Program-made: the position numbers and the translations under genes | Source: Undibacterium paludis | GTDB taxonomy: Bacteria; Pseudomonadota; Gammaproteobacteria; Burkholderiales; Burkholderiaceae_D | Reading direction: 5' to 3' | NCBI RefSeq assembly: GCF_022568815.1 | Contig: NZ_JAKZHX010000001.1 | Span: 682,001 to 746,000 of the forward strand | Length of the DNA: 64,000 bases | Shown: positions 1 to 9,431 of the stretch, one piece after another | Numbering within the stretch: the stretch's first letter is position 1 | Layout: each line of letters opens with the position of its first letter | Notes under the pieces: model-generated | Database searches by the model: none | What the model was told of the DNA's origin: nothing | Seen by the model: the letters and a program-made list of their open reading frames with translations, nothing else

Positions 1-578
1 TTATCGTGGCCATACAGATGGCTCAGAGCTGGCAAACCATCGTCAGCCGTAACGCCAGCCCGCTGGAGTCTGCCGTGCTGTCCGTGACACAAATCCATTC
101 TGGCAGCGCCACCAACGTAATTCCTGACGAGGCAACGCTGATAGGAACGGTGCGCGCCTTCAGTACGGAAATGATAGACCTGATAGAAAGACGCATGCAA
201 ACCATCGCTGAACATACGGCAGCGGCGTTTGACGCCCAGGTTGATTTTCGCTTCAAGCGCAATTATCCGCCACTGATCAATCATGCCAAAGAAACAGCAT
301 TTGCCACTGAAGTCATGCGCAGCGTGGTTGGCGATGAAAACGTTGATGCCCAGGTTGAACCTACCATGGGCGCAGAAGATTTTTCTTTCATGCTGCAGGC
401 CAGGCCAGGCTGCTACGTCTTCATCGGTAATGGTGATGGTGCCCATCGTGACTTCGGTCATGGCCTGGGCCCTTGCAATTTACACAACCCCAGTTACGAC
501 TTCAATGATGATTTGCTGCCAATAGGTGCAACTTATTGGGTCAGACTGGCAGAAGCCTACTTGAAAAAATCGACTTGA
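1..578 (+). CDS. M20-family metallopeptidase / amidohydrolase (C-terminal part)
   Basis: The reading frame is open from the left edge, so only the last ~190 residues are present and the true start lies outside the window. The visible part covers the dimerisation (lid) domain and the end of the catalytic domain of M20D amidohydrolases, the family of hippurate hydrolases and N-acyl amino acid deacylases. The motif GAEDFSFML, whose Glu/Asp region lies at the metal site, and the late segment HNPSYDFNDDLLPIGA are typical of the family. It probably removes an acyl or benzoyl group from an amino acid in the cytoplasm; the substrate cannot be read from this fragment. It is followed after 59 bp by the ClpP-like gene on the same strand. 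Confidence 0.85.
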   Translation, partial: IVAIQMAQSWQTIVSRNASPLESAVLSVTQIHSGSATNVIPDEATLIGTVRAFSTEMIDLIERRMQTIAEHTAAAFDAQVDFRFKRNYPPLINHAKETAFATEVMRSVVGDENVDAQVEPTMGAEDFSFMLQARPGCYVFIGNGDGAHRDFGHGLGPCNLHNPSYDFNDDLLPIGATYWVRLAEAYLKKST

Positions 579-637
579 GCAGCCATCTTGGCTGCCTCAA
601 CCCCTAGTTTGTAAACCCGCTCAGACAGAAGACTTCC

Positions 638-1216
638 ATGGCCGACGAAAAAGACAATAACGAAACGCAACGCAGCCCTTTCCTTGAAGAAAAGGCCTTC
701 AAATCCCGCACCGTAATGGTATTTGGCACCATCAATGACAAGCTGGCTGCCGATATCAGCAAACGCCTGATCGCCTTGTCGGCCGAGTCAAAAGACCCGA
801 TTACCGTGATGGTGTCATCCCCCGGTGGCCATGTGGAATCGGGCGATGTCATCCATGATGTCATCAAGTTCATTGATGCACCGGTCAATATGGTGGGGAC
901 AGGCTGGGTAGGCAGTGCTGCCGTCACCGTTTTCCTGGCTGTGCCGAAAGAGCGCCGTGTCTGCCTGCCCAATACCCGCTTCCTGATCCATCAGCCCAGC
1001 GGCGGTTTTGGTGGCCAAGCCAGTGATATCGCCATTCAGGCACGCGAAATCGTCAAGATCCGTGAACGTATTGCCGCCCTGATCGCACACGAATCCGGTC
1101 AACCTCTGGAAAAAATTGCGGCAGATATCGACCGCGACTATTGGATGAGTGCTACCGAAGCCAAGGAATATGGGCTGATATCACGCATCATCGTCAAACA
1201 GGGCGAACTGTCGTAA
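638..1216 (+). CDS. ClpP-like serine protease (atypical ClpP)
   Basis: A 192-residue protein of the ClpP/crotonase fold. The catalytic triad appears intact: Ser93 in GWVGSAAV, His118 in FLIHQPSGG and Asp167 in DRDYWMSATEAKEYGL, which matches the end of E. coli ClpP. The Ser motif differs from the classical GQAASM form, and the N-terminal loops that contact ClpX/ClpA are not recognisable. It is therefore an atypical paralogue rather than the housekeeping ClpP, which normally sits in a tig-clpP-clpX operon. It may form its own oligomer or work with another unfoldase; the partner is unknown. The ATG follows a weak AGAAG ribosome site. A hairpin lies just downstream. Confidence 0.85.
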   Translation: MADEKDNNETQRSPFLEEKAFKSRTVMVFGTINDKLAADISKRLIALSAESKDPITVMVSSPGGHVESGDVIHDVIKFIDAPVNMVGTGWVGSAAVTVFLAVPKERRVCLPNTRFLIHQPSGGFGGQASDIAIQAREIVKIRERIAALIAHESGQPLEKIAADIDRDYWMSATEAKEYGLISRIIVKQGELS

Positions 1217-1244
1217 ATCATACCGTTTGGATCACATGAAGCTA

Positions 1245-1271
1245 GCCTGCTGTTTTTGACGAGCAGCAGGC
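1245..1271. terminator. Hairpin between convergent genes
   Basis: An 8-bp stem, GCCTGCTG paired with CAGCAGGC, encloses an 11-nt loop. It lies between the convergent ends of the ClpP-like gene and the first chemoreceptor gene. On the plus strand it is followed by a short T-rich stretch (AGTTTTG), so it may terminate the protease transcript. Confidence 0.5.
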
Positions 1272-1290
1272 CAGTTTTGTTGAAGCAAAC

Positions 1291-3024
1291 TTAAAACTCT
1301 TCCCAGTCATCAGCAGCACCGGCGTTGACCGGCTCTTTCCTGACCGGGGCAGTTTTTACCTGACTCGTTCTGGCCACAGCCGGCCTGGGCAAAGCTTTGG
1401 TTTTAGACTTGTTGCCGGCCACTGTCGTTGTCGGTTTCACCGGGCCTGAAGGTTTTGCGCCGGCAACCTGCTGGCCCTGATCCAGTTTGAATACGCTGAC
1501 TATGCGGCTCAGGTTTTGCGCCTGGTTTTGCAGGGCGCCAGCGGCGGCAGCGGCTTCTTCCACAAGGGCGGCATTTTGCTGCGTCATCTGGTCCATCTGT
1601 GTCACAGCTGTATTGATCTGTTCAATCCCACTGCTTTGCTCTGTACCGGCAGCGGTAATTTCGCTGATGATATCGCTGACCCGCTTGACGCTGTCCACGA
1701 CTTCTTTCATGGTGGCGCCAGCCTGGTCAACCAGGCGCGTACCCTGCCCTACCTTGTCGACAGAATCGTTAATCAGTTCCTTGATTTCCTTGGCTGCGCT
1801 GGCAGAACGCTGGGCCAGATTACGTACTTCTGATGCCACCACGGCAAACCCCCTGCCCTGTTCGCCGGCACGGGCGGCCTCGACGGCAGCATTCAAGGCC
1901 AGGATGTTGGTCTGGAAAGCGATGCCATCAATCACGGCAATGATATCGACAATCTTCTTGGATGACTCATTGATGGACCCCATGGTATCGACCACCTGCG
2001 ACACCACGTCGCCACCTTTCTGCGCCACCGCTGAAGCTGAATGCGAGAGCTGGTTGGCCTGGCGGGCATTATCACTATTATGCTTGATGGTAGAAGTGAT
2101 TTCTTCCATTGACGAGGCTGTCTCTTCCAGTGAACTGGCCTGGTTTTCAGTGCGGTTGGACAAATCCAGATTGCCTTTGGCAATCTCGGTGGCGGCAGTG
2201 GTGATTTCATCGGTACCCTGGCGCACCTGGCTGACAACTTGCAACAGGCTCTGATTCATCTCTTTCAATGCCTGTAGCAGCAGGCCTGTCTCATCACGGG
2301 TTTGCACATCAATATTGCTGGTCAGGTCGCCCGAAGCCACCGTCTGCGCCAGCTTGACGGCATCCTGCAAGGGACGGGAAACGATACGGGCAATCGCATA
2401 GGCCAGTGCCAAGCCGAGCAGGATACTGGTGACCAGTACAACAATGATCAGGCTACGTGAAGCCTCGTATGACTCTGTGCCTTTCTTGTATGCATCCACA
2501 CCACCATCGACATTGGTTTTCACCATCTTGTCGACCAGGCCGCGCACCTTGGTGTTGAGTTTGGAAGAATCCGTACGCATCAACTCCATGGCTTCCTTGT
2601 TGTTGCCTTCACGGGCCAGGGCTGCCATTTTGTCGGATATCTGCAAATACTCCGTCATCGATTTCATGTAGTCATCGAACTGCTTTTTCTCTTCCGGGTC
2701 TGCCACGAGGCGCGCATATTCAGCTTCATTTTCCTTCAGTCCGGTGACGGCTTCCTTGGTGCGGCCGATATATTTTTCCACTTCCTCCTTGTTTTCAGCC
2801 GACACCATTTGCGCCTCTTGCGAGCGTATTCTTGACACGCGCTCCTTGATACCCATGGCTGCATTGACGCTGGGCATCCAGTTGGTGCCCAGTTCATAGG
2901 CATTCTGGTTGACCTTGGCCAGCATCACGATGGAAAACACGCCAAGAAATATCGTCAATGCCAGCAGGAAGCCAAAACCGACAAACAGCTTGGCTGAAAT
3001 CTTCAGGTTATAGAACATCTTCAT
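1291..3024 (-). CDS. Methyl-accepting chemotaxis protein
   Basis: A transmembrane chemoreceptor of about 577 residues. It has an N-terminal membrane segment (ISAKLFVGFGFLLALTIFLG), a periplasmic four-helix-bundle sensor of about 150 residues, and a second membrane segment (IIVVLVTSILLGLALAYAIA). A HAMP domain and the long cytoplasmic coiled-coil signalling domain follow. The conserved hairpin tip (FQTNILALNAAVEAARAGEQ) binds CheA/CheW. The protein ends DDWEEF, an xWxxF tail of the kind that docks CheR/CheB. The open frame extends upstream, but the ATG at 3024 has AGGA six bases before it and gives the same MK-FYNLKISAKL start as the neighbouring paralogue. The ligand is unknown. Confidence 0.93.
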   Translation of the reverse strand: MKMFYNLKISAKLFVGFGFLLALTIFLGVFSIVMLAKVNQNAYELGTNWMPSVNAAMGIKERVSRIRSQEAQMVSAENKEEVEKYIGRTKEAVTGLKENEAEYARLVADPEEKKQFDDYMKSMTEYLQISDKMAALAREGNNKEAMELMRTDSSKLNTKVRGLVDKMVKTNVDGGVDAYKKGTESYEASRSLIIVVLVTSILLGLALAYAIARIVSRPLQDAVKLAQTVASGDLTSNIDVQTRDETGLLLQALKEMNQSLLQVVSQVRQGTDEITTAATEIAKGNLDLSNRTENQASSLEETASSMEEITSTIKHNSDNARQANQLSHSASAVAQKGGDVVSQVVDTMGSINESSKKIVDIIAVIDGIAFQTNILALNAAVEAARAGEQGRGFAVVASEVRNLAQRSASAAKEIKELINDSVDKVGQGTRLVDQAGATMKEVVDSVKRVSDIISEITAAGTEQSSGIEQINTAVTQMDQMTQQNAALVEEAAAAAGALQNQAQNLSRIVSVFKLDQGQQVAGAKPSGPVKPTTTVAGNKSKTKALPRPAVARTSQVKTAPVRKEPVNAGAADDWEEF

Positions 3025-3097
3025 CATGCTTCCTTTGGAATAGATGAACAAAATTCAAGGACAGATGGAATGCAGGTGAGCAAGTCCCTGTCCCTGA

Positions 3098-4813
3098 CTA
3101 AAACTCTTCCCAGTCGTCGCCAGCTTTCACTGTTTCTCTTTGCTTCGGCAAGGCTTTGACTGTAGCAGCCTTGTTTGCATTACCAGCAAGGCGGGCCGGT
3201 CTGGTAACTGCTTTATTGTCTGATCTACTGGCAACAACCGGCTTGCTCTGTGCTGCCTGCCCCTGCTCCAGTTTGAATACGCCAACCACGCGGCTCAGGT
3301 TGGCCGCCTGCTCCTGCAAGGCGCCAGCCGCGGCTGCGGCTTCTTCGACGAGCGCGGCATTTTGCTGTGTTACCTGGTCCATCTGTATGATGGCATTATT
3401 GATCTGGTCTATGCCTGAACTTTGTTCTGCACCTGCTGCGGTAATTTCACTGATGATGTCACTGACCCGTTTGACACTCTCCACCACTTCTTGCATGGTG
3501 ACTCCAGCCTGATCGACCAGTCGGGTTCCCAGATCCACTTTTTCCACAGAGTCGTTGATGAGTGCCTTGATTTCCTTTGCGGCACTGGCAGAGCGTTGAG
3601 CCAGGTTACGCACCTCTGAAGCCACCACGGCAAATCCCCTGCCCTGCTCACCTGCGCGAGCCGCCTCGACAGCGGCATTCAATGCCAGGATATTGGTCTG
3701 GAAAGCGATGCCATCAATCACGGCAATGATGTCGACAATCTTTTTCGAAGATTCATTGATGGAGCCCATGGTATCCACGACTTGCGATACGACACTGCCC
3801 CCTTTTTGCGCCACCGTAGAAGCAGAATGCGAGAGCTGGTTCGCCTGACGGGCATTGTCACTATTCTGTTTGACGGTAGAGGTCAGTTCTTCCATGGAAG
3901 AAGCTGTTTCTTCCAGTGAACCGGCCTGGCTCTCGGTGCGCGCCGACAAATCCATATTGCCATTGGCGATTTCTGTTGAAGCAGTAGCAATCAAGTCAGT
4001 ACCGGTACGCACTTCACTGACCACGGATAAAAGACTGGCATTCATTTCCTTCAACGCCTGCAGCAACTCGCCTGTCTCATCCCTGGTTTTAACTTCTATA
4101 TTGCTGGTCAGGTCGCCCGATGCAACAGTTTTTGCGACTTTGACGGCCTCCTGTATGGGTCTGGCGACGACTTTTGCTATCCAGTAGGCCAACAGCAAGC
4201 CAAGCGCGGTGGTGACAACAATCAGGCCCAGTATCAGCGTCCTTGAATTTGCATAGATTTTCTCGCCCGTATGATATTCGGCGACGCCACCATCTGCGTT
4301 CACCTGCACCATCTTGTCAGCCAGTGCCAGCATGTCTGCATTCAATTTGGACGAGTCCCCGCGCAGGGTGGCCTTGGCTTCTTCGACATTGCCTGCAACT
4401 GCCTGTTCAGTCAGTTTCTTGCTCTCTACAGCATATTTTTCCCAGACTTTGCTGTACTCCGCAAAATAGGTTTTTTCTTCAGGTGTACTGATGAGCTTTA
4501 CATAATCTTCTTCATATTTTTTCAGCTCGGCGGCATAGTCTTTCCAGCGCTGAGTGTACTTTTTGATACTGGCCTCGTCACCGGCGGAAAGCACGATCTG
4601 CATTTCCTGGGTGCGCAGGCGTGAAATTCTTTCCTTGATACCCATGGCAGCATTCACGCTGGGCATCCAGTTGGTGCCCAATTCCAGTGCAGTCTGGTTA
4701 ACGCGAGACAACTGGAACACAGAAAAGCCACCGAGAAATATGGTCAGAATCAGCAGCAAAACAAAGCCAACATATAGTTTGGCAGATATCCTCAAGTCAT
4801 AAAACAATTTCAT
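3098..4813 (-). CDS. Methyl-accepting chemotaxis protein (paralogue)
   Basis: A 571-residue chemoreceptor with the same architecture as the next gene downstream: membrane segment, four-helix-bundle sensor, membrane segment, HAMP, signalling domain and a C-terminal DDWEEF docking tail. The signalling domains of the two are almost identical around the hairpin tip, while the periplasmic sensors differ clearly, for example KKYTQRWKDYAAELKKYEEDY here. This fits a tandem duplication followed by divergence of the sensor. The start is supported by AGGA six bases before the ATG. The 73-bp gap allows co-transcription with the downstream copy. No ligand can be inferred. Confidence 0.94.
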   Translation of the reverse strand: MKLFYDLRISAKLYVGFVLLLILTIFLGGFSVFQLSRVNQTALELGTNWMPSVNAAMGIKERISRLRTQEMQIVLSAGDEASIKKYTQRWKDYAAELKKYEEDYVKLISTPEEKTYFAEYSKVWEKYAVESKKLTEQAVAGNVEEAKATLRGDSSKLNADMLALADKMVQVNADGGVAEYHTGEKIYANSRTLILGLIVVTTALGLLLAYWIAKVVARPIQEAVKVAKTVASGDLTSNIEVKTRDETGELLQALKEMNASLLSVVSEVRTGTDLIATASTEIANGNMDLSARTESQAGSLEETASSMEELTSTVKQNSDNARQANQLSHSASTVAQKGGSVVSQVVDTMGSINESSKKIVDIIAVIDGIAFQTNILALNAAVEAARAGEQGRGFAVVASEVRNLAQRSASAAKEIKALINDSVEKVDLGTRLVDQAGVTMQEVVESVKRVSDIISEITAAGAEQSSGIDQINNAIIQMDQVTQQNAALVEEAAAAAGALQEQAANLSRVVGVFKLEQGQAAQSKPVVASRSDNKAVTRPARLAGNANKAATVKALPKQRETVKAGDDWEEF

Positions 4814-4992
4814 GGCAAGTCCTTTTGGTAAAAGAACGACACAATTGCAAAGCTCAGGAAACAGCGGAGGGATGATATGAATATATACTTCGTTTTAGAC
4901 GGCATTGTTGCAAACTGCAAATTTCACGAAGGTAATTTGCAGTTTGTCTTCAAAAAGTAACAAGGGCAAACTATCAAAGATAGTTGCAAAAG

Positions 4993-5017
4993 AAAAAAGC
5001 CGCATTGCGGCTTTTTT
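4993..5017 (-). terminator. Rho-independent terminator
   Basis: A perfect 11-bp stem (AAAAAAGCCGC with GCGGCTTTTTT) and a 3-nt loop lie 26 bp beyond the stop of the leftward phosphate-binding-like gene. The GC core and flanking A/T tracts make it a strong intrinsic terminator that could work in both directions. Confidence 0.85.
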
Positions 5018-5042
5018 CAGGGCAACAATAAAGTTGCGCTCA

Positions 5043-5456
5043 TCAAGGCAGAACAGTCACGACTTTTACTGTTGAGTCCACAGCTGAACGCTCTATGTAA
5101 CCTATGCCAGTAGGGTTGGCGGCCACCGCCTTTTTCACCTCGGCATTGTTATGCATTTCTTTTGGCGCCGTACCTTTACCGGTGAAAACCAGCTTGGACC
5201 AGATGGTCTTTACTTCAGACATGTCCTTGTCTGCTACCTTTTTATAGAACTCGGCACGGATGGGTGAATTCTCTGGCAAATCGACGGGGGTAAACATGGC
5301 AGATTTGCCAAGAAAAAATTGCGACGCCTGTGCTGCCGTCATGGCGGTGGCAGGATTGGAAGGATTGACCACCACCACCAGTTCGGCGGCACATGCCACG
5401 GATGTCGCTGACATGACGGCTATCGCAATCAATAACTGTGTTAAATGCTTATTCAT
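5043..5456 (-). CDS. Small PstS-like periplasmic substrate-binding protein
   Basis: About 137 residues with a signal peptide (LTQLLIAIAVMSATSVACA, cut near AEL). The mature part begins ELVVVVNPSNP and contains a PTGIGYIE motif, as in the small phosphate ABC-transporter substrate-binding proteins. At about half the length of PstS it is a single-lobe form; such proteins are often found with porins and sensory genes rather than with pst permeases. The ATG at 5456 follows GGGAGG, and an alternative ATG at 5468 overlaps the porin stop. It is the second gene of a two-gene leftward operon with the porin. Binding of phosphate or another oxyanion is an inference. Confidence 0.75.
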   Translation of the reverse strand: MNKHLTQLLIAIAVMSATSVACAAELVVVVNPSNPATAMTAAQASQFFLGKSAMFTPVDLPENSPIRAEFYKKVADKDMSEVKTIWSKLVFTGKGTAPKEMHNNAEVKKAVAANPTGIGYIERSAVDSTVKVVTVLP

Positions 5457-5467
5457 CGCGCCTCCCA

Positions 5468-6661
5468 TCAGAATACAAAATCAACTGCTGCTGCAAATAC
5501 GGTAACCGGGCCTTTGAAACCAGGTTTGGCGTTGATGAAAACACCGGGTCCGTTCTCTGGCGACATTCTGTCGAGCTGCAGTTTCAGGGCAGCCGATTTA
5601 TGGAAATCCCAGCGCACACCTACGCTGTTACTGGTTTGTATCGGTGAAGCTGATGCCAGTCCGTTTGCGCCCAGAGTATAGGGCAGCAAGGGGCCAGATG
5701 TCGGCAGGCCGGCGACAGTGCGCGGGCTGTCCTGCGTTGCTGATGCATGGACAAAATACGGCAGGAAACTGCCGGTACGGTAACCAAACATGGTGTACCA
5801 GGAAGTCGTGTCAGCGATCGACAGGCTGGCTGAAGAACGCTTGCCGTATTCTGCCTGAACGACAAAGTTCTTCCAGTCCACGCCCAGACCGACCGAAGTG
5901 AACGAAGCCTTGGTGTCATTGACGGCAATGGCGTTCGCTGCCGAAGCAAAACCAAACTTGTTCAGGCCGCTTACCAGGGTATTCAGATTGGTAGAATTAT
6001 CGACTGTCACCTTGGCGTCGACACGTCCGAAACGGAAAGTGAAGGGGCCGTTTTCCGCAACAATATTGACGCTTGATACGTTCTTGAATTTGGCTGTAAA
6101 ACCGCCGCGATTATCGGCATCGGTAACGCCATAGGTTACCTGCGCAGTCACGGCCGTATCGCCAAAATTGGTCTGGTACAGGGCATCGATGCCGTCCAGG
6201 CTTTCCAGTGTCACCTGCGTGTACATTTCTACCGGCGGACGTATCATGGTGTTGGCATAACCAACATTGCGGTAGTCAGAAATCATATAGACCGGCAAAC
6301 CGACGCGACCCAGGCGCAGGTTCAGGTTGTCATTGACCTTGGCTTTGGCAAACGCCCAGGCCAGTTCTGCACCAAAATTGTCCGTCACATTTTTTCGCAC
6401 CAGACCCTGGCCTGTGAAAGACAGCCAGTCATTCATTTTTGCCGTCACCTGTATGCCGAAATTGGAATCGACCCCGGTTTTGGCAGAACTGGTTACACCA
6501 GCCAACTGATTGGGGCGGGCAAATTCTGCGTCGGAAGAATTGCTGCGAGTGAGGGCAGCGGTACCAAATCCGCTGATAGTGACATTGGACGTGTCATCAG
6601 CCCAGGCAGCAGATACTGCGGATGTCATCGCCAATAAAGCGATAAAAGGCGTTAATTTCAT
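5468..6661 (-). CDS. Outer-membrane porin-like beta-barrel protein
   Basis: A 397-residue protein with a signal peptide (MKLTPFIALLAMTSAVSAAWA) and then a mature chain rich in alternating polar/aromatic strands such as VTISGFGTAALTRS. It ends in an aromatic residue (AVDFVF), as expected for BAM-assembled barrels. It resembles the gram-negative porins of betaproteobacteria that are paired with small PstS-like proteins. AAGGAG five to six bases before the ATG fixes the start. The stop overlaps a possible start of the phosphate-binding-like gene, so the two are probably co-transcribed. Substrate selectivity cannot be told. Confidence 0.8.
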   Translation of the reverse strand: MKLTPFIALLAMTSAVSAAWADDTSNVTISGFGTAALTRSNSSDAEFARPNQLAGVTSSAKTGVDSNFGIQVTAKMNDWLSFTGQGLVRKNVTDNFGAELAWAFAKAKVNDNLNLRLGRVGLPVYMISDYRNVGYANTMIRPPVEMYTQVTLESLDGIDALYQTNFGDTAVTAQVTYGVTDADNRGGFTAKFKNVSSVNIVAENGPFTFRFGRVDAKVTVDNSTNLNTLVSGLNKFGFASAANAIAVNDTKASFTSVGLGVDWKNFVVQAEYGKRSSASLSIADTTSWYTMFGYRTGSFLPYFVHASATQDSPRTVAGLPTSGPLLPYTLGANGLASASPIQTSNSVGVRWDFHKSAALKLQLDRMSPENGPGVFINAKPGFKGPVTVFAAAVDFVF

Positions 6662-7016
6662 GCTATCTCCTTGAAAGTTTCTTCATTGTAACTTTTAACG
6701 AATGGCAGGAATTTAGACTGTTTCTTCGAGGAAATTATTTAATATGTTGCCTCAATGAATATTTCCTATTGGTAATTTTGCACGGGTGACTTAAGCTCTC
6801 CTAGGAGATGCTTATCAGAAACAAAATCTTTGACCAGCCTTTTCAAGTTAGGTCATGGTCAGGCTGACAAGCAGGCCAGTTCACCATTTCTTGCACTTTC
6901 CGTGGCGAAATCCCCACAATCTTGTTCGCCTAAAAACAAAAAATGGCAAGCCTTTACAGCCTGCCATCACCAAATCAGTGCAAGTCTTTTATTAATTCAC
7001 ATCTGCAGACCCATAC
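6662..7016. other. 355-bp intergenic region
   Basis: This is the upstream region of the porin operon and the downstream region of the TonB-dependent receptor gene. It is AT-rich near the porin start. Apart from the receptor's terminator hairpin near 6940 I see no gene or repeat here. A short open frame at 6830-7033 has no coding character and overlaps the receptor stop. Confidence 0.6.
6936..6966 (-). terminator. Terminator of the TonB-dependent receptor gene
   Basis: Read on the minus strand, an imperfect stem (ATGGCAGGC with GCTTGCCAT, six perfect outer pairs) is followed by TTTTTTG. It lies about 50 bp beyond the receptor stop codon. Confidence 0.65.
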
Positions 7017-9233
7017 CTAGAAATCTGCGCTGACAGACAGGTTCCAGCTACGTGCCGGCACAAAGGTATATTGATCAAACTGCACGCCCTTACTATTGGT
7101 GGAAATCGAGGTGACATCCTGTTTGTCGAACACATTATTGATACCTCCCTGGATTTTCAGGTTCTTCAGCAGCCAGGCATCTGTCTTGAGGCGATAGCCG
7201 ATGGTGAAATCGGTCGTCGTGTAGGCAGCGATCTTGTAGGCAGCCGGTTCACCGTCCTTGGCATACTGGCTACCGGTGGTTTTTGCGATCAGCGAGCCAT
7301 ACAAACCATTGGCCTTGTACAAGACGCCGAATGCAGAAGTCGACTCTGGCGCCTTGGCTACCTGCAAACCAGTATCTTTCGCCTTGGCGCTGTTCAGCGA
7401 AGCATTCGCATGCAGCGAGAAACCACTGCCAAGATAGTAGGTAATGGCGCCTTCCAACCCCTTGTACACAACACCACCCTGGTTGTAGTACACGAGATCA
7501 TTACCGTTACCGGTCGAAGCAATCTTGTTGTTGAAATCGATGTAGTAAAAATCAGCATCAAATGTCAACTGATTCGACTGGTGAACCACACCCAGTTGAT
7601 AGTTGGTGGAAGTCTGTGGTTTTGCCGAGCTTTGGCCTGGATTATTCACATAAAACAGCGACAGGTCCGGCGCCAGGAAACCCCTGGCAATTTGTGCATA
7701 GGCAGACCATTCCTTGTTGATGCTGTAATTCGCCGTCAGGAAAGGCAGGGTCGTTGTATAGGTCTGCTCGGTCGTGGTCGGGATACGCGTGGTCTGATTG
7801 ACCTTGGCATCGAGCGAGCGCTGGAAGCTCACGTATTTCAAGCCGGGTGTAATGGTCAGCTCAGGCGAAGCAGCCCATTCAAATTCTGCAAATGGCTGAT
7901 ACTGCTTCCAGTTTGAGCCCTGGTCGTAAGACACATTCTTTGGCGCAGTCGATTCTTTGGGATTGGGCAAACCCAGGGTCCAGTCCAGGTCATAGGTGTG
8001 GCGATTGGTATTGGCGTTTTCCATCCAGATACCCAGGCGCAGCAAGCCTGCATCAAGACGATTGCTGGCCTTCAGTATATCGCCATTGACACGGTAGGCA
8101 TTGAGCTTGTTATAACCGGGCACATTCAGGTTGCCGGCGACACCGGCCTTGGTGCCGTTTGCTGTCGCGCCGCTGGCGTCCTGACCTGAGTAAGTATCAT
8201 TGGTATAGGAATAGGTGTACAGGGTATTGTCGATATCCCAGCCTGCCAGCCTCGATTGCAGGCGTATATAGTCAAAATCCGTGTTCTTGTTATTGTAGTT
8301 GTAGCCAAAATAGTTCTGGCTGGAACGGTCATTATTGAGCGCATAGTTTTTGCCGAACTGTGCCACCTGGCTCAAAGTTACGCCACCTTTGTCCGGTGTA
8401 TAGCTGGTGATCTTGTTAAAAGTGGAGAACACCGTCAAGGTGGTGTCTTTACCCAGGCTGCGCTGCAATTTGAACTGGTAATTGTCTTCAGTCACCGCGC
8501 TGTATGTCAGGTAGCCATCCGTGGTCAGGCGTGAGCCATTGAACATGAAACGGGTATCGCCAAAATGCGCCGCCGTGCCGCTGTCTATCTGCACACCGGT
8601 CATCCTGGTATTCCAGGAACCAAATGTCGCGTAGGGCGTGAAATGAAAGTCCTGTGACAATTCCTTGGAAAACAGATTGACGGAACCGCCAAAGGTCGCC
8701 TGACCCAGGTTGCTGGCATTGCCAGGACCACGTTCTATCACCATGCCGCCGATGATGCGAGCCGGGAAATACGACGTCGAGTGATGAGTAGGATTATTGG
8801 TATCGCCAAAAGGAATACCGTCATAGGTAATATTGTATTCCCCGTCCTGGAAACCACGCAGTGTCACCTTGGTTTCAGCCAACCCGGGGCCATTTGGCGA
8901 GACACCACCGCCCACGCCGGGAGCAATCCTGGCCACGGCATTGAAGTCTGCCAGCGGCGTCACAGACTGTTCGATAAAGGTGGCCGTAATGATGGACTGC
9001 GGCTGTGTCGCCTTCAATGAAGCCTGCACAGGTGCACGGTTGCCAACTGCCGAGCCGGTAATGACGACGCGCGATTTGATCGCTTCTGCATCCAGCGCAG
9101 ATGGCGACTCTGCCGGTGCTTCGGATACAGGAGCAGTCTGTGCACGAGCCTGCTGTTGCGCCATGCATGCCATGGCCAATAAGACCTGGGCTGTCATTAC
9201 CTGTACGGAAAATTGTGCTTGCTTGCGGTTCAT
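7017..9233 (-). CDS. TonB-dependent outer-membrane receptor
   Basis: About 738 residues. The signal peptide (VMTAQVLLAMACMAQQQARA) is followed by a plug domain, with a candidate TonB box near SRVVITG and the plug motifs VTLRGFQDGEYN and VIERGPGNASNLG. A 22-strand beta-barrel then ends in RSWNLSVSADF with the terminal Phe. It imports a large or scarce substrate, probably a metal chelate such as a siderophore, across the outer membrane using TonB-ExbBD energy. No siderophore genes are adjacent, so the substrate is unknown. The open frame extends upstream, but ATGs at 9236/9233 preceded by GGAAGG give a proper signal peptide. Confidence 0.9.
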   Translation of the reverse strand: MNRKQAQFSVQVMTAQVLLAMACMAQQQARAQTAPVSEAPAESPSALDAEAIKSRVVITGSAVGNRAPVQASLKATQPQSIITATFIEQSVTPLADFNAVARIAPGVGGGVSPNGPGLAETKVTLRGFQDGEYNITYDGIPFGDTNNPTHHSTSYFPARIIGGMVIERGPGNASNLGQATFGGSVNLFSKELSQDFHFTPYATFGSWNTRMTGVQIDSGTAAHFGDTRFMFNGSRLTTDGYLTYSAVTEDNYQFKLQRSLGKDTTLTVFSTFNKITSYTPDKGGVTLSQVAQFGKNYALNNDRSSQNYFGYNYNNKNTDFDYIRLQSRLAGWDIDNTLYTYSYTNDTYSGQDASGATANGTKAGVAGNLNVPGYNKLNAYRVNGDILKASNRLDAGLLRLGIWMENANTNRHTYDLDWTLGLPNPKESTAPKNVSYDQGSNWKQYQPFAEFEWAASPELTITPGLKYVSFQRSLDAKVNQTTRIPTTTEQTYTTTLPFLTANYSINKEWSAYAQIARGFLAPDLSLFYVNNPGQSSAKPQTSTNYQLGVVHQSNQLTFDADFYYIDFNNKIASTGNGNDLVYYNQGGVVYKGLEGAITYYLGSGFSLHANASLNSAKAKDTGLQVAKAPESTSAFGVLYKANGLYGSLIAKTTGSQYAKDGEPAAYKIAAYTTTDFTIGYRLKTDAWLLKNLKIQGGINNVFDKQDVTSISTNSKGVQFDQYTFVPARSWNLSVSADF

Positions 9234-9334
9234 CATCTGCCTTCCAGTGAGCTTGGTGGGTATAAAGCCCGCAAGTTTATGAAGCAGATATGACGTCCAG
9301 ATGTAGGGAAGATGACCGCTGAGTGACACGACAA

Positions 9335-9362
9335 CAAAAAACGGGGCAATGATTGCCCCGTT
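9335..9362 (-). terminator. Terminator of metallophosphoesterase gene 1
   Basis: On the minus strand, AACGGGGCAAT and ATTGCCCCGTT form a near-perfect 11-bp stem followed by TTTTTTG. It lies about 70 bp beyond the metallophosphoesterase stop and just upstream of the receptor gene, so it separates the two transcription units. Confidence 0.85.
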
Positions 9363-9431
9363 GCATGGTTTTAACAAAATTTAATTTTTCAGCTGGCGTC
9401 CCTGCACAAATCTCATGAACAAGACAACCCA

